A stretch of DNA of 64,000 bases from Neobacillus thermocopriae (GTDB lineage: Bacteria; Bacillota; Bacilli; Bacillales; Cytobacillaceae). The stretch covers positions 82,803-146,802 of the forward strand of contig NZ_JAAIUV010000006.1 in the NCBI RefSeq assembly GCF_010975035.1, written 5' to 3'. Numbering within the stretch: the first letter of the stretch is position 1; every line of letters starts with the position of its first letter. Positions 8,913-18,715 of this stretch are shown one piece after another. A program made the translations under genes and the position numbers. Under the pieces are notes generated by a model. It had not been told where the DNA came from. It saw only the letters and a program-made list of their open reading frames with translations, and searched no databases.

Positions 8913-9869
8913 ATGGGAAATGTAGTTTTAGTGTTTAGCATGGACAAGATTTTGGAAATGAAAGAATATTACAATACATATGTATCGAATAAAGTCCCAA
9001 CCGGAGGCGTGTTTGCCGCAAAACTTCCAAATTGTATGATAACAGCCTATAAATCAGGAAAAGTATTGTTTCAAGGGAATGATTGTGAAAGGGAGGCAGA
9101 AAGATGGAGAAGCGCCTCAGCTATTGGAACTACTAGGGAAAATCATCCGGTAGCAAAATCACAACGTTCGATGAAAAGTGAACTCCCCTCTAATATGAGC
9201 GAACTATCTGTCATTGGGTCCGATGAAGTGGGAACGGGAGATTTTTTCGGACCGATTACCGTTGTAGCTGCTTATGTTAGGAAACAAGATATTCCTTTAT
9301 TAAAAGAATTAGGTGTACGAGATTCAAAGAATTTAAATGACGAAAAAATTATTGAGCTTGCAAAAATATTAAAGGACCTAGTGCCCTTTTCCTTAATGAC
9401 ATTGAAAAATGAAAAATATAATCAGGTGCAAAAATCTGGGATGTCTCAGGGGAAAATGAAGGCTCTTCTTCATAATCAAGCAATTTTGAAAGTACTAGAA
9501 AAAATTGCCCCGGAAAAACCAGACGCTATTCTAATAGATCAATTTGTTCAGGCTAACACTTATTTTCAGCATTTGCAAGGACAACAGAGGATAGCTCGAG
9601 AAAATGTTTATTTTAGTACAAAGGCTGAAGGAGTTCATCTAGCTGTGGCAGCGGCAAGTATTTTGGCCAGGTATGCTTTTATTCAATACATAAATCAGAT
9701 GAGCGAAGTAGCAGGATTTAACCTCCCAAAAGGGGCAGGTTCCCAAGTGGATGAAGCAGCTGCCAAGCTGATATTAAAGAAAGGCCTTGGTGTGCTACCT
9801 TCCTTTGTGAAGATGCACTTTGCCAATACAGAGAAGGCAGTGGAGATTGCCAATAAAAAGAAGGGATAA
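8913..9869 (+). CDS. rnhC: Ribonuclease HIII
   Basis: Removes RNA from RNA/DNA hybrids. 318 residues (B. subtilis 313). An N-terminal TBP-like substrate-binding domain (about 1-85) is followed by the RNase H fold with GSDEVGTGDFFGP; D104 and E105 there are catalytic, and the replacement of DE by the HIII-type DEVGTGD marks the subgroup. ILIDQF and AVAAASILARY carry further active-site positions. The ATG at 8913 has only a weak GTGGTG upstream. An internal ATG at 8940 is possible but would cut the first strand. Divergent from zapA. Confidence 0.94.
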   Translation: MGNVVLVFSMDKILEMKEYYNTYVSNKVPTGGVFAAKLPNCMITAYKSGKVLFQGNDCEREAERWRSASAIGTTRENHPVAKSQRSMKSELPSNMSELSVIGSDEVGTGDFFGPITVVAAYVRKQDIPLLKELGVRDSKNLNDEKIIELAKILKDLVPFSLMTLKNEKYNQVQKSGMSQGKMKALLHNQAILKVLEKIAPEKPDAILIDQFVQANTYFQHLQGQQRIARENVYFSTKAEGVHLAVAAASILARYAFIQYINQMSEVAGFNLPKGAGSQVDEAAAKLILKKGLGVLPSFVKMHFANTEKAVEIANKKKG

Positions 9870-10041
9870 GGAGATAAGAGAGGCAATTTTTTATTATATA
9901 ACTGATTTAATGAACTTTTCCTGTTAATCATGAGTGAATGCGATATCAGATCGGTTATCCGACAATATTCTAAGAGATATTATTAAGTATGTTTCCTTAT
10001 AATAAATTTCTTTTATAGTTTTTCAGCAATCCTTCATAAAT

Positions 10042-10079
10042 AAAAAAGAGTATCCTCTAACCGAGTGATACTCTTTTTT
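10042..10079. terminator. Bidirectional terminator between rnhC and pheT
   Basis: A perfect 13-bp stem AAAAAAGAGTATC/GATACTCTTTTTT with a 12-base loop, with A and T tracts for both directions, serving the convergent rnhC and pheT. The 170 bases between rnhC and it (9870-10041) hold nothing else that I recognise. Confidence 0.88.
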
Positions 10080-10089
10080 CATAATCAAA

Positions 10090-12504
10090 TTAACCTCTTA
10101 ATACGGCACCTGCTTGCTCTTTCAGTGCTTCAAGTACACGTTCGTGAACCTTTGTTACCTCTTCATCTGTCAGAGTGCGTTCAGGATCCACATATTTCAA
10201 CGAGAAGGCAATGGACTTCTTACCTTCCTCCATCTTATCTCCTTCATAAAGGTCAAATACATATGCTTCTTTCAAAAGCGGAGTACCTGCTTTTGTAATA
10301 ATTTCCCACAAGGTTCTTGACTCCGTTTCTTTGTTTACCACAAGGGCAATGTCTCTTGTGATGGAAGGATAGCGTGGAATAGCTTCGTATTGTAAGGATT
10401 CTGTTTCAGCTTCGAGTACGGTTTTTAAAGTTAGTTCAAATACATAAGTATCCTTCAGATCTAAGTCTTTTTGGACACTAGGGTGAAGCTGGCCGATGAA
10501 ACCAATTTTTTCACCATCTAGTTGAATTTCTGCTGTGCGTCCCGGATGCAGTCCATCTATCTGTGCTTTTACGTAGGTTACCCGATCAGTCAATCCAAGC
10601 TTAGAAAACAGCCCTTCTAAAACACCTTTCAGGACGAAAAAGTCGACTGGTTTCTTTTCTCCTTGCCATGAATGGTTATGCCACAGACCGGTAATGGCTG
10701 CAGCCAAGTGTTCTTTTTCCTCTGGAAGAACGTCATGACCATTTGCTAAAAATACATTCCCTGTTTCGTAAACCGCCATACTATCATTTTGCCGGGCGCT
10801 ATTGTATTTTAACACTTCCAATAGCTGTGGCAGTATGCTTAAACGAAGCACACTACGTTCTTCACTCATCGGCATTGCCAGACGAATCGTATCGCGTTTT
10901 TCAATGGCAAATTGAGAAGCCTTCTCTTCACTTGTCAATGAATAGGTCACCGCTTGATACAAGCCCGCTCCCTCTAGATACTGACGAACAATCCGACGTC
11001 TTTTTTGATAGTCAGACAATTTGCCTGGTGTGGCGGATCCAATTGGCAATGTCTTCGGAATATTGTCATATCCATAAAGACGGGCAACCTCTTCAATTAT
11101 ATCTTCTTCAATTTTAATATCCCAACGGCGTGTTGGTACTGTTACTGTAATCATATCTCCTTCAATCTTAACGGCAAATTGCAGACGGTCAAATATTTCT
11201 TTTACATCCTTCATTTCAAGGTTTGTACCAAGTACACGATTGATTTTTTCTAATGTGACAGAAACAACAGAAGGTTCGACAGTTAATGCATCAAACTCTA
11301 CTCCACCCTCTAATACTTCGCCACCTGCGTATTTGGCCATTAAATAAGCTGCACGGTCCCCTGCTGCACGAACTCGGTTCGGGTCAACGCCTTTTTCGAA
11401 ACGGGCACTAGCTTCACTGCGCAGACCATGATCTTTCGATGCTTTCCTTACCGTCGCTCCGTTAAAATATGCTGCCTCTAATAAAACCATCGTTGTATCA
11501 TCAGTAACCTCTGAATTCGCTCCTCCCATCACACCGGCAAGGGCCACAGGTTCCTTTCCATTCGTGATCACAAGATGGTCGGAAGTTAATGTACGTTCCA
11601 CATCATCAAGTGTTACCAACTTTTCGCCTTCTTTCGCACGGCGAACAAGGATTTCATTAGAACCTAAGCGATCATAGTCAAACGCATGTAATGGCTGACC
11701 GTATTCCAAAAGAATATAGTTAGTGATATCTACTACGTTATTGTGTGGACGAATTCCCGCAGACATCAAGCGGGTTTGCATCCATAATGGTGATGGACCG
11801 ATTTTTACATTTTTAATGATTTTAGCTACATAAAGAGGATTATCCTCCACCGCTTCAACCATTACTTTTACATAATCTGATGCTTTTTCACTTGAAGGCT
11901 CCAAGCTTGTTTCTGGAAGCTTAACTTTTCTTCCAAGGATGGCGGCTACTTCATAAGCTACTCCAAGCATACTTAAACAGTCAGCACGATTAGGTGTTAA
12001 GCCAAGCTCAAGCACCTCATCGTCCCTATTTAATAATTCAAGGGCATCTGCACCCACTTCTGCACTATTTGGGAAGACAAAGATTCCTTCTGAATATTCC
12101 TTAGGAACAATTTTCCCTTCTATGCCTAGTTCTTGGAGAGAACAAATCATCCCATGGGACTCTTCACCACGAAGCTTTGCCTTTTTTATTTTAAAATTGC
12201 CCGGAAGAACCGCACCAACTTTGGCAACGGCTACTTTCTGCCCTTGAGCAACATTTGGTGCACCACAAATAATTTGAACAGGCTCGCCTTCACCAATATC
12301 AACTAGACATTTACTTAATTTATCAGCATTTGGATGTTGCTCGCGCTCAAGGACGTGACCAACAACCACTCCTTTAATGCCTTCGTTAAGGATTTCTACT
12401 CCTTCTACTTCAATGCCACTTTTCGTGATTTTTTCAGCCAGTTCTGCTGCAGATACTCCAGTCAAATCTACATATTCCTGAAGCCATTTATATGAAACAA
12501 ACAT
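10090..12504 (-). CDS. pheT: Phenylalanyl-tRNA synthetase beta subunit
   Basis: Beta chain of the (alpha-beta)2 class II PheRS; it provides tRNA binding and editing. 804 residues, as in B. subtilis. Order: the N-terminal motif KWLQEYVDL, the EMAP-like tRNA-binding domain (about 40-150, with [15 protein letters not shown] and [11 protein letters not shown]), the B3/B4 editing domain, B5, the catalytic-like core, and the FDX-ACB anticodon domain at the end (from about 710, [16 protein letters not shown]). It follows pheS by 36 bases with a good AGGAGG site, and the operon is under a T-box. Confidence 0.96.
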   Translation of the reverse strand: MFVSYKWLQEYVDLTGVSAAELAEKITKSGIEVEGVEILNEGIKGVVVGHVLEREQHPNADKLSKCLVDIGEGEPVQIICGAPNVAQGQKVAVAKVGAVLPGNFKIKKAKLRGEESHGMICSLQELGIEGKIVPKEYSEGIFVFPNSAEVGADALELLNRDDEVLELGLTPNRADCLSMLGVAYEVAAILGRKVKLPETSLEPSSEKASDYVKVMVEAVEDNPLYVAKIIKNVKIGPSPLWMQTRLMSAGIRPHNNVVDITNYILLEYGQPLHAFDYDRLGSNEILVRRAKEGEKLVTLDDVERTLTSDHLVITNGKEPVALAGVMGGANSEVTDDTTMVLLEAAYFNGATVRKASKDHGLRSEASARFEKGVDPNRVRAAGDRAAYLMAKYAGGEVLEGGVEFDALTVEPSVVSVTLEKINRVLGTNLEMKDVKEIFDRLQFAVKIEGDMITVTVPTRRWDIKIEEDIIEEVARLYGYDNIPKTLPIGSATPGKLSDYQKRRRIVRQYLEGAGLYQAVTYSLTSEEKASQFAIEKRDTIRLAMPMSEERSVLRLSILPQLLEVLKYNSARQNDSMAVYETGNVFLANGHDVLPEEKEHLAAAITGLWHNHSWQGEKKPVDFFVLKGVLEGLFSKLGLTDRVTYVKAQIDGLHPGRTAEIQLDGEKIGFIGQLHPSVQKDLDLKDTYVFELTLKTVLEAETESLQYEAIPRYPSITRDIALVVNKETESRTLWEIITKAGTPLLKEAYVFDLYEGDKMEEGKKSIAFSLKYVDPERTLTDEEVTKVHERVLEALKEQAGAVLRG

Positions 12505-12540
12505 GTCGCCAACCTCCTAATTTCCAGTTTGAGCATTTAA

Positions 12541-13578
12541 TTATTCTGTTTTTGAAAATTGCTTTAAGAATCGAACATCATTTGTATAGAAATGACGTAT
12601 GTCATCAATGCCATATTTTAGCATCGCAATCCGTTCAGGTCCCATTCCAAACGCAAATCCTGTGTATTTCTTTGAATCGTAGCCTGCCATTTCAAGAACG
12701 TTCGGATGTACCATACCAGCACCAAGAATTTCAATCCAACCAGTTTGTTTACAAACATTACAGCCATGACCATTACACATCTTACAAGAGATATCCATCT
12801 CAACAGACGGTTCTGTAAATGGGAAGAAACTTGGTCTTAGACGGATTTCTCGGTCTTGACCAAACATTTTTTTCGCAAATACCTCTAAAGTACCTTTCAA
12901 GTCGCTCATACGGATGTTCTCACCAACAACAAGACCTTCAATTTGCATAAATTGGTGGGAATGGGTCGCATCGTCATTATCCCGGCGATATACTTTACCA
13001 GGACAAATAATTTTGATAGGCCCTTTTCCTTTGTGCTTCTCCATCGTCCGTGCTTGAACCGGTGATGTGTGCGTACGCATAAGGATTTCTTCTGTGATAT
13101 AGAAGGAGTCTTGCATATCACGGGCTGGGTGTCCTTTTGGCAAGTTCAATGCCTCAAAATTGTAATAGTCTTGTTCCACCTCTGGCCCTTCAGCAATTTC
13201 ATAGCCCATACCAATAAATAAGTCTTCGATTTCTTCAATGATCTTTGTCAGTGGGTGATGATTACCTACCTTTACAGGTCGACCTGGAAGGGTAACATCA
13301 ATGCTTTCTGAAGCTAATTTTTCTAAAACTGCTTTTTCTTCAAGTGCTTTTTGTTTTGCCTCAATTGTAGCTCCAATCGCTTCGCGCACTTCATTAGCAA
13401 GTGCTCCGATTACTGGGCGTTCTTCAGGGGAAAGTTTACCCATTCCACGCAGCACCTCTGTAATCGGGCCTTTTTTTCCTAAATAAGCTACACGGATGTC
13501 ATTCAATTCTTTTAAACTTGAAGATTGCTCAACCTTTTGAATTGCTTCTTGTTGCAATTCTTTTAAACGTTCTTGCAT
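12541..13578 (-). CDS. pheS: Phenylalanyl-tRNA synthetase alpha subunit
   Basis: Catalytic chain that charges tRNA-Phe. The start at ATG 13578 (345 residues; B. subtilis 344) is set by AGGAAATGAC just upstream; a longer in-frame extension is not family-like. An N-terminal coiled coil (about 1-85) is followed by class II motifs: motif 2 [20 protein letters not shown] and motif 3 [18 protein letters not shown]. The segment [17 protein letters not shown] has cysteine pairs typical of bacterial PheS. First gene of pheST, downstream of the T-box. Confidence 0.96.
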   Translation of the reverse strand: MQERLKELQQEAIQKVEQSSSLKELNDIRVAYLGKKGPITEVLRGMGKLSPEERPVIGALANEVREAIGATIEAKQKALEEKAVLEKLASESIDVTLPGRPVKVGNHHPLTKIIEEIEDLFIGMGYEIAEGPEVEQDYYNFEALNLPKGHPARDMQDSFYITEEILMRTHTSPVQARTMEKHKGKGPIKIICPGKVYRRDNDDATHSHQFMQIEGLVVGENIRMSDLKGTLEVFAKKMFGQDREIRLRPSFFPFTEPSVEMDISCKMCNGHGCNVCKQTGWIEILGAGMVHPNVLEMAGYDSKKYTGFAFGMGPERIAMLKYGIDDIRHFYTNDVRFLKQFSKTE

Positions 13579-13689
13579 GTCATTTCCTCCTTGTTTTTGA
13601 AAAGTAGGCCGTATCAATAAAGCATTAATGCCTTGGACAGCCCCTATAGGCAATTGATTGCCGAGAGAGTTCAACATTCATTTCTATAA

Positions 13690-14009
13690 AATAAAAAACC
13701 TCATCCCAAAAAAGGGACGAGGTATTAGTTCGCGGTACCACCCTTGTAAACACGTATGTAAACATTCGCGTTCGCTTCATTCAGATAACGGCATGTGCCG
13801 GTACATCTTTACACGTAAAAGCAGGTCGCCCAAATTCGTTAAAAAGATTCTTACTACTAAGCCTGCTTTTTCGTGGTCCCGATGCCGACTCGGGAGGTGA
13901 ACTTCGCCTGCCTTTCCCACAAAAGTGCTTTCAGTCAAGGCACTTTCTCCCTAAGTGGTAATCTGACAAGGTACTTTTCTCCGTCATTGTCTTTTACATA
14001 TCAACATTG
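13690..14009 (-). promoter_or_regulatory. T-box leader of pheST
   Basis: tRNA-responsive antitermination leader. The T-box AGGGTGGTACCGCG is at 13744-13731 on the minus strand and is followed by a terminator (CCTC.TCCC at 13699-13707 pairing with 13714-13722, then a T run). The UGGU bulge would pair with the ACCA end of tRNA-Phe, whose discriminator is A. A UUC at 13901-13899, followed by A, is a possible Phe specifier codon; I did not fold stem I. The pheS start lies 110 bases downstream of the terminator. Confidence 0.92.
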
Positions 14010-14015
14010 TTCATT

Positions 14016-14044
14016 ATTATATAATAATTTTTCAATTGTTTCAA
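14016..14044 (-). promoter_or_regulatory. SigA promoter of the pheST T-box transcript
   Basis: Minus strand TTGAAA (14044-14039), 17 bases, TATAAT (14021-14016). The -35 overlaps the ysgA stop codon, so ysgA readthrough can also enter the T-box. Confidence 0.75.
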
Positions 14045-14802
14045 ATAGGTTTCTTTAAATAATATAATAGAATTCCTGTTGCCACAGCCACATTCAATGA
14101 TTCACTTTTACCGTAAATCGGGATATATAGGTTCTCAGTAGTATTGTCAAGTAGGTCTTTATTTACGCCACTCCCCTCATTTCCAACGATTAGTGCAAAA
14201 GTATCATTATTGGAAATATCAGTATAGGCACGAGCCCCTTCCAATGCAGTTCCATATACAGGAATATTTTTTTCTTTCAATATGGAAGTCCATTCATGAA
14301 GGTCACCTCTTCTGATTGGGAGATGGAAATGGCTTCCCTGTGCAGAGCGAAGAACTTTGGAATTATATATATCAACACTTCCTTTGCCCACGATAACAGC
14401 ATCGATCCCAGCTGCGTCAGCTGTACGGATCATCGTACCGAGATTGCCAGGATCCTGAACAGCGTCAATGAGTAAAAATGTTTTAGCATCGTCCAAGCCT
14501 ACATTCACATTAGGCTGTCGGCAGACCGCATAGATCCCCTGTGTTGTCTCTGTTTCCGCTAAAACATTCGAAATTTCTTCAGTAACCATAAAAATTGGTG
14601 TTTCTCCTGCATCCAAACTTGGTGGTATGCCTATTTTTTCAGATACAATTATTTCGAGGACCTGCTCCTTCTGCTTGAGGGCCTCTTCGACCAGATGGAA
14701 GCCTTCGACCAAGAAAGTTCCCGATCGGTCCCGCTCCTTTTTCGTTAAGAGTTTTTTCCATTGTTTTACCTGCGGATTTTGCAGTGATTGTATGTATTTC
14801 AA
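14041..14802 (-). CDS. ysgA: SPOUT-class rRNA 2'-O-methyltransferase (TrmH/RlmB type) YsgA
   Basis: Predicted RNA ribose methyltransferase. The start is TTG at 14802, with AAAGGGG eight bases upstream (253 residues; B. subtilis YsgA 248); the in-frame upstream part is AT-rich intergenic sequence. An N-terminal substrate-binding domain (KERDRSGTFLVEGFHLVEEA) is followed by the knotted SPOUT domain: DAVQDPGNLGTMIRTADAAG (motif 1), VGNEGSGVN (motif 2), and SLNVAVATGILLYYL (motif 3). The exact modified nucleotide is not known. Divergent from sspI. Confidence 0.85.
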   Translation of the reverse strand: MKYIQSLQNPQVKQWKKLLTKKERDRSGTFLVEGFHLVEEALKQKEQVLEIIVSEKIGIPPSLDAGETPIFMVTEEISNVLAETETTQGIYAVCRQPNVNVGLDDAKTFLLIDAVQDPGNLGTMIRTADAAGIDAVIVGKGSVDIYNSKVLRSAQGSHFHLPIRRGDLHEWTSILKEKNIPVYGTALEGARAYTDISNNDTFALIVGNEGSGVNKDLLDNTTENLYIPIYGKSESLNVAVATGILLYYLKKPI

Positions 14803-14838
14803 TGTTTCTTCCCCTTTATGAATTACTTTGATTTTTAC

Positions 14839-14867
14839 ATTATAGCCCAATAAAAATACATAATAAA
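14839..14867 (-). promoter_or_regulatory. Probable ysgA promoter
   Basis: Minus strand TTTATT, 17 bases, TATAAT (14844-14839), 37 bases before the TTG start. The -10 is perfect, the -35 poor. Confidence 0.45.
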
Positions 14868-14920
14868 ACCAAAAGTTGAAATCATATAAAAGAATAGGAA
14901 AACAAAGGAGTGTACTCAGG

Positions 14921-15130
14921 ATGAACTTAAATTTGCGCAAAGCGATCATTCACAATGTTTCCGACAATACACAAGAACAATTAAAAGATACAATTGTTGA
15001 TGCCATCCAGAGCGGAGAAGAAAAAATGCTACCTGGTTTAGGTGTTTTATTTGAAATTATATGGCAAAATTCATCTGAGCAAGAGAAAAAAGAAATGCTG
15101 AACAATCTTGAGAGCGGATTAAAGCAATAA
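14921..15130 (+). CDS. sspI: Small acid-soluble spore protein SspI
   Basis: Minor spore core protein made in the forespore. 69 residues (B. subtilis 71), beginning [13 protein letters not shown]. The central [18 protein letters not shown] segment is nearly identical to the family. AAAGGAG lies 11 bases before the ATG. It stands alone between the divergent ysgA and a terminator. Family members are made under SigG; the AT-rich upstream stretch at 14851-14890 contains CATATAA, a plausible forespore -10, but I see no convincing -35. Confidence 0.93.
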   Translation: MNLNLRKAIIHNVSDNTQEQLKDTIVDAIQSGEEKMLPGLGVLFEIIWQNSSEQEKKEMLNNLESGLKQ

Positions 15131-15140
15131 GCTGAGATTG

Positions 15141-15178
15141 AAGTCGCCGAAGAAGAATGTCGGCGGCTTTTCTTTTTT
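15141..15178 (+). terminator. Terminator of sspI
   Basis: Stem AAGTCGCCGA (15141-15150) with TCGGCGGCTT (15160-15169), then TTTTCTTTTTT. It starts ten bases after the sspI stop. Confidence 0.88.
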
Positions 15179-15208
15179 GAAAAAATCCCTGACCATAAAG
15201 GCCAGGGA
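15178..15208 (-). terminator. Terminator of ysdC
   Basis: Stem TCCCTGACC (15186-15194) with GGCCAGGGA (15200-15208), followed on the minus strand by TTTTTTC. It directly follows the ysdC stop. Confidence 0.85.
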
Positions 15209-15217
15209 TGAACATAC

Positions 15218-16303
15218 TTATTCGTACGTAATTTTATCAACAGTCTCACGGTCTAAACGCTTAATGACTTCGACAATTAATTTTACTGCATTTTCATAGT
15301 CATCACGATGAAGCATTGCTGCATGGGTATGGATATAACGAGTTGCGATCGTTATAGCAAGCGTTGGTACCCCTTTATAGGTCACATGGATGGCACCAGC
15401 ATCTGTTCCACCTCCAGGGATGGCATCAAACTGATATGGGATGTTTAATTCATCCGCTACATCAGTTACAAAATCGCGCAAGCCTTTGTGGGATACTAAA
15501 GATGCATCATATAAAATGATTTGCGGGCCTTTCCCCATTTTACTCATCGCTTCTTTTTCAGAAACGCCAGGAGTATCACCGGCAATTCCCACATCGACGC
15601 CAAAGCCGATATCCGGATCAATGGTTGCCGCAGCAGTACGAGCACCGCGCAAACCGACCTCTTCTTGAATCGTTCCTACTCCATAAACCACATTTGGATG
15701 ATCAACATCTTTTAATTGTTTTAATACATCAATAGCTATAGCACAGCCAATACGATTGTCCCAGGCCTTCGCTAACAACATTTTCTCATTATTCATGACA
15801 GTAAATTCAAAGTATGGTACGACCATATCTCCTGGGCGGACGCCCCACTCCTCTGCTTCTTCACGGCTAGAAGCTCCAATGTCAATAAACATATCCTTGA
15901 TTTCCACCGGCTTTTTCCGGGCTTCAGGCGATAAGATATGCGGAGGTTTCGAACCAATGATTCCTGTTACGTCACCCTTTCTGGTTACAACAGTTACACG
16001 CTGAGCCAGCATTACCTGTCCCCACCAGCCGCCTACTGTTTGGAAACGCAAAAAGCCCTTATCATCAATTTGTGTCACCATGAAGCCTACTTCATCTAAA
16101 TGGCCAGCTACCATCACTTTCGGGCCGCCTTCTTTTCCTACTTTTTTAGCAATTAAACTGCCAAGTCCATCGGTAGTGATTTCGTCTGCATATGGCGCAA
16201 TGTATTTTTTCATTACTTCACGTACTTCTCGCTCATTGCCGGGAATTCCTTTGGCATCCGTTAAATCTTTCAACATCTTCAATGTCTCATCCATCTTTGC
16301 CAT
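15218..16303 (-). CDS. ysdC: M42 family dinuclear metalloaminopeptidase YsdC
   Basis: Tetrahedral-type (TET) aminopeptidase/endoglucanase-like M42 protein. 361 residues, same as B. subtilis YsdC. Metal ligands and catalytic residues are visible: VAGHLDEVG (first His/Asp), AKAWDNRIG (bridging Asp), [11 protein letters not shown] (catalytic Glu and ligand), GVDVGIAGD (Asp) and [12 protein letters not shown] (last His). Substrate is not predictable; older annotations call it endo-1,4-beta-glucanase, which I consider unlikely. AAGGGGG lies before ATG 16303. It appears monocistronic. Confidence 0.88.
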   Translation of the reverse strand: MAKMDETLKMLKDLTDAKGIPGNEREVREVMKKYIAPYADEITTDGLGSLIAKKVGKEGGPKVMVAGHLDEVGFMVTQIDDKGFLRFQTVGGWWGQVMLAQRVTVVTRKGDVTGIIGSKPPHILSPEARKKPVEIKDMFIDIGASSREEAEEWGVRPGDMVVPYFEFTVMNNEKMLLAKAWDNRIGCAIAIDVLKQLKDVDHPNVVYGVGTIQEEVGLRGARTAAATIDPDIGFGVDVGIAGDTPGVSEKEAMSKMGKGPQIILYDASLVSHKGLRDFVTDVADELNIPYQFDAIPGGGTDAGAIHVTYKGVPTLAITIATRYIHTHAAMLHRDDYENAVKLIVEVIKRLDRETVDKITYE

Positions 16304-16337
16304 GTATAATACCCCCTTTTATGTATGTACATCCTTC

Positions 16338-16367
16338 ATTATACAGAATTAAATGAAAAATGAACAA
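16338..16367 (-). promoter_or_regulatory. Promoter of ysdC
   Basis: Minus strand TTGTTC, 18 bases, TATAAT (16343-16338), with a TG directly before the -10, 35 bases before the ysdC start. Confidence 0.6.
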
Positions 16368-16375
16368 ATTTTCTG

Positions 16376-16867
16376 CTAATAATTGTTTTGCTGTCTTTGA
16401 TAATTTACTTCATTTTTTTCAAAATATGCCTGCTCCATTTCCTCTTGAGTAATCCCTAATAATGAGCCCAGCTCTAAGTAAGACTGTAATAAGGTCAAAT
16501 AATCTTCAAAGCTTCTGCTACTTTGAAATAGATCAACCAACTTGTAAACTTTCAAAAAATGCTCGGTCATGTCGCCACATACTGGATGCCAATTGACATC
16601 AAAATCCCTAGCGTCAAACCCGCAAACAATACCAATCGATAAAATAAAATGAATTCCATCGACGAACTCTTCAAGAATCACATTTTTCGGTGAAGAAGGC
16701 TTGACACTCCAAAACTTGAAACATCGTGTTTCATTGGCCAACTCTCCTAACTCAACGAGCAAAGCAAGAGCTTTCCGGCTAAACAGATCCTCATTCTGAA
16801 GCTGGTGCTTTTCTTCGATGTGTGAATCCAACGCTTTTTGCATTTGAAACAATTTTTTTAACTGCAT
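16376..16867 (-). CDS. All-alpha dUTPase/NTP pyrophosphohydrolase
   Basis: 163 residues of the all-alpha NTP-PPase (dimeric dUTPase, MazG-like) superfamily. The signature is ELGELANETRCFKFWS, giving the ExxE metal site, and EEFVDGIHF, giving the second ExxD site. Such enzymes hydrolyse dUTP to dUMP and pyrophosphate. The exact substrate is inferred from family resemblance. Its ATG immediately follows the ysdA stop codon, so the two are translationally linked. It is a different fold from the trimeric dUTPases of many bacteria. Confidence 0.8.
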   Translation of the reverse strand: MQLKKLFQMQKALDSHIEEKHQLQNEDLFSRKALALLVELGELANETRCFKFWSVKPSSPKNVILEEFVDGIHFILSIGIVCGFDARDFDVNWHPVCGDMTEHFLKVYKLVDLFQSSRSFEDYLTLLQSYLELGSLLGITQEEMEQAYFEKNEVNYQRQQNNY

Positions 16868-17134
16868 CTAAAACACTCCCACTATTTTTATAAAAAGAAT
16901 AATATCAATGATGGCTAAGATGGGAAATCCTATTCTAAAGGATAAATGCTTTGTTTTATGCCGAAAACATTGCATACCGAAATAGGTCCCAACAGCTCCT
17001 CCGAGTAAGGCAACAAGCCATAAAGTCATTTCTGGAATTCTGTATTGGTGCTTTTTAGCTTTACGTTTATCCATCCCCATCAGTCCAAAACCAGTGACCG
17101 TCATAATAAAAAAGACTATTGATATTGTATACAT
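16868..17134 (-). CDS. ysdA: DUF1294 membrane protein YsdA
   Basis: 88 residues. An N-terminal span (about 3-22), then a short basic loop MDKRKAKKHQYRIPE, a second span WLVALLGGAVGTYFGM, a basic loop with RHKTKHLSFRIG, and a C-terminal span. This is the DUF1294 pattern; the basic loop is its most conserved part. Function unknown. B. subtilis ysdA lies at the same place downstream of rplT. It is separated from rplT by a terminator and directly joined to the dUTPase-type gene. Confidence 0.8.
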   Translation of the reverse strand: MYTISIVFFIMTVTGFGLMGMDKRKAKKHQYRIPEMTLWLVALLGGAVGTYFGMQCFRHKTKHLSFRIGFPILAIIDIILFIKIVGVF

Positions 17135-17156
17135 TCCCAGATTCTCCTTATAGAAA

Positions 17157-17184
17157 AAGCCATCCTCAACATTGAGAATGGCTT
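17157..17184 (-). terminator. Terminator of infC-rpmI-rplT
   Basis: Stem AAGCCAT.CTCAA/TTGAG.ATGGCTT (17157-17184) with a T run on the minus strand, ten bases after the rplT stop. Confidence 0.85.
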
Positions 17185-17193
17185 ATGAAAAAA

Positions 17194-17553
17194 TTATTTA
17201 TTAAGCTGTGCTTTAGCTGCGTTTGCAAGTTCTGCAAATGCATTTGCATCGCTAACCGCTAATTCAGCAAGCATTTTGCGGTTTACTTCGATACCAGCAA
17301 GCTTTAGACCATGCATTAAACGGCTGTAAGAAAGACCGTTGATGCGAGCTGCTGCGTTGATACGAGTAATCCAAAGCTTACGGAAGTCGCGTTTCTTCTG
17401 ACGACGGTCACGAAACGCATACATTAAAGATTTCATAACCTGTTGGTTAGCAACTTTGTATAATGTATGTTTAGAACCATAATAACCTTTAGCTAATTTA
17501 AGAACTTTTTTACGACGTCTGCGAGTAACTGTACCGCCTTTTACACGTGGCAT
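17194..17553 (-). CDS. rplT: 50S ribosomal protein L20
   Basis: Binds 23S rRNA early in 50S assembly, and represses its own operon in B. subtilis. 119 residues, full length. The basic N-terminal arm [19 protein letters not shown] is followed by [20 protein letters not shown] and [13 protein letters not shown], and ends with the globular RNA-binding half. Last gene of infC-rpmI-rplT, 35 bases after rpmI. Confidence 0.98.
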   Translation of the reverse strand: MPRVKGGTVTRRRRKKVLKLAKGYYGSKHTLYKVANQQVMKSLMYAFRDRRQKKRDFRKLWITRINAAARINGLSYSRLMHGLKLAGIEVNRKMLAELAVSDANAFAELANAAKAQLNK

Positions 17554-17588
17554 GTCATTTCCCTCCTATATAAATCGATCAATCGAGA

Positions 17589-17789
17589 TTATTTAATGTT
17601 ATCTAATAGTTGACGAATGCGTTTGAAATCACCTGCAGAAACAAGTGTTCCTTTGCGAAGCTTACGTTTTTGTTTAGTAGATTTGTTAGCAAATAAATGG
17701 CTTGTATAAGCATGTGAACGTTTAAGTTTACCAGAACCAGTTTTCTTAAAACGCTTTGCAGCGCCGCTGTGAGTTTTCATTTTTGGCAT
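17589..17789 (-). CDS. rpmI: 50S ribosomal protein L35
   Basis: 66-residue, very basic ribosomal protein. Starts [20 protein letters not shown], followed by [20 protein letters not shown] and [11 protein letters not shown], a typical L35 sequence. ATG preceded by AAGGAGG. Middle gene of the three-gene translation operon; 16 bases separate it from infC. Confidence 0.98.
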   Translation of the reverse strand: MPKMKTHSGAAKRFKKTGSGKLKRSHAYTSHLFANKSTKQKRKLRKGTLVSAGDFKRIRQLLDNIK

Positions 17790-17805
17790 TGGGATTTCCT
17801 CCTTA

Positions 17806-18324
17806 TTACTTATCGTTTTTAGGTGCTAAAACTAGGAACATGCTACGTCCATCCATTTTTGGATGAGCTTCGATCGTAGACACTTCCTTGCACGCTTCTG
17901 CAAAACGGTCTAAAACGTTTTGACCAATTTCTTTATGGGTAATCGCCCGGCCCTTGAAACGGATTGAAGCTTTTACCTTGTCGCCTTTTTCCAAAAACTT
18001 AATTGCATTGCGAAGTTTTGTATTGAAGTCATGCTCATCAATCGTTGGACTTAGACGAACTTCTTTAGTTGTAATGATCTTTTGATTCTTACGAGCTTCT
18101 TTCTCTTTCTTCTGTTGCTCGAATTTATACTTGCCGTAGTCCATAATCCGGGCTACCGGAGGCTTTGCATTTGGTGCAACAAGCACTAAATCAAGATTCA
18201 CACGTCCGGCAATCTCCAGCGCTTCGTTTTTCGATTTAATCCCTAATTGTTCCCCATTTTGGTCAATTAGACGAACTTCACGAGCGCGAATCCCCTCATT
18301 AACTAACATATCTTTGCTAATAAT
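17806..18324 (-). CDS. infC: Translation initiation factor IF-3 with ATT start
   Basis: Prevents premature 70S formation and proofreads start codon choice. 172 residues. The start is assigned to ATT at 18324: AAGGAGGTG lies six bases upstream, and the encoded [18 protein letters not shown] matches the B. subtilis N-terminus. The next ATG is at codon 6, and no ATG, GTG or TTG lies at the right distance. Domains: N domain (about 1-75, with [20 protein letters not shown]), a lysine-rich linker ([15 protein letters not shown]), and the C domain ending [15 protein letters not shown]. The rare start is the classical IF-3 autocontrol device. Confidence 0.95.
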   Translation of the reverse strand: MISKDMLVNEGIRAREVRLIDQNGEQLGIKSKNEALEIAGRVNLDLVLVAPNAKPPVARIMDYGKYKFEQQKKEKEARKNQKIITTKEVRLSPTIDEHDFNTKLRNAIKFLEKGDKVKASIRFKGRAITHKEIGQNVLDRFAEACKEVSTIEAHPKMDGRSMFLVLAPKNDK

Positions 18325-18583
18325 TAGCCACCTCCAAGGTTTTTTCAAAGAATACTTTTGTTCGGGTCAAGAATTTCTACAAAGCGTCCCCCTCAAGGCC
18401 TGATCTTAACAACTTACAGTCCGGGGCAAATAAAAAAGTGCGGATGAAAAACACCCACACTTTACGAACATAGTTATACAAAACAATAAGTTCACAAAAA
18501 ACCTGCCAACTGCATACTGCGTCAAATCAGGTGAGAAGCGGGTGCTTCTTCTTTTCCCAAAAACTTGTATTCAATTATATACC
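18325..18583 (-). promoter_or_regulatory. L20-type autoregulatory leader of infC-rpmI-rplT
   Basis: A 260-base untranslated leader. It contains an intrinsic terminator at 18430-18463 (12-bp stem AAAGTGTGGGTG/CATCCGCACTTT on the minus strand, then TTTTTTA) about 105 bases before infC. In B. subtilis the same operon is controlled by L20 binding to such a leader and promoting termination. Assignment rests on position and terminator; I did not model the L20 binding site. Confidence 0.8.
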
Positions 18584-18589
18584 TTAGTA

Positions 18590-18619
18590 ACTATATCATA
18601 AGCAAAGATACATTGTCAA
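18590..18619 (-). promoter_or_regulatory. Promoter of infC operon
   Basis: Minus strand TTGACA (18619-18614), 18 bases, TATAGT (18595-18590). Another TATAAT lies about 25 bases further on, without a good -35. Confidence 0.6.
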
Positions 18620-18689
18620 ATGAACCTTTTTTGACAACAACGAAATTTATTTTAACAGGAAACGAGAAATTATTCAACATTTTTTTCAA

Positions 18690-18715
18690 AACAAAAAGGG
18701 AGAACGCTCTCCCTT
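18690..18715 (-). terminator. Terminator of thrS
   Basis: Stem AAGGGAGA/TCTCCCTT (18696-18703 with 18708-18715), followed by TTTTG on the minus strand. It overlaps the thrS stop codon. Confidence 0.85.

Noticed and set aside
14856..14889. SigG promoter for sspI
   Set aside because: A CATATAA -10-like box exists, but the nearest -35-like TACATA is 20 bases away, too far.
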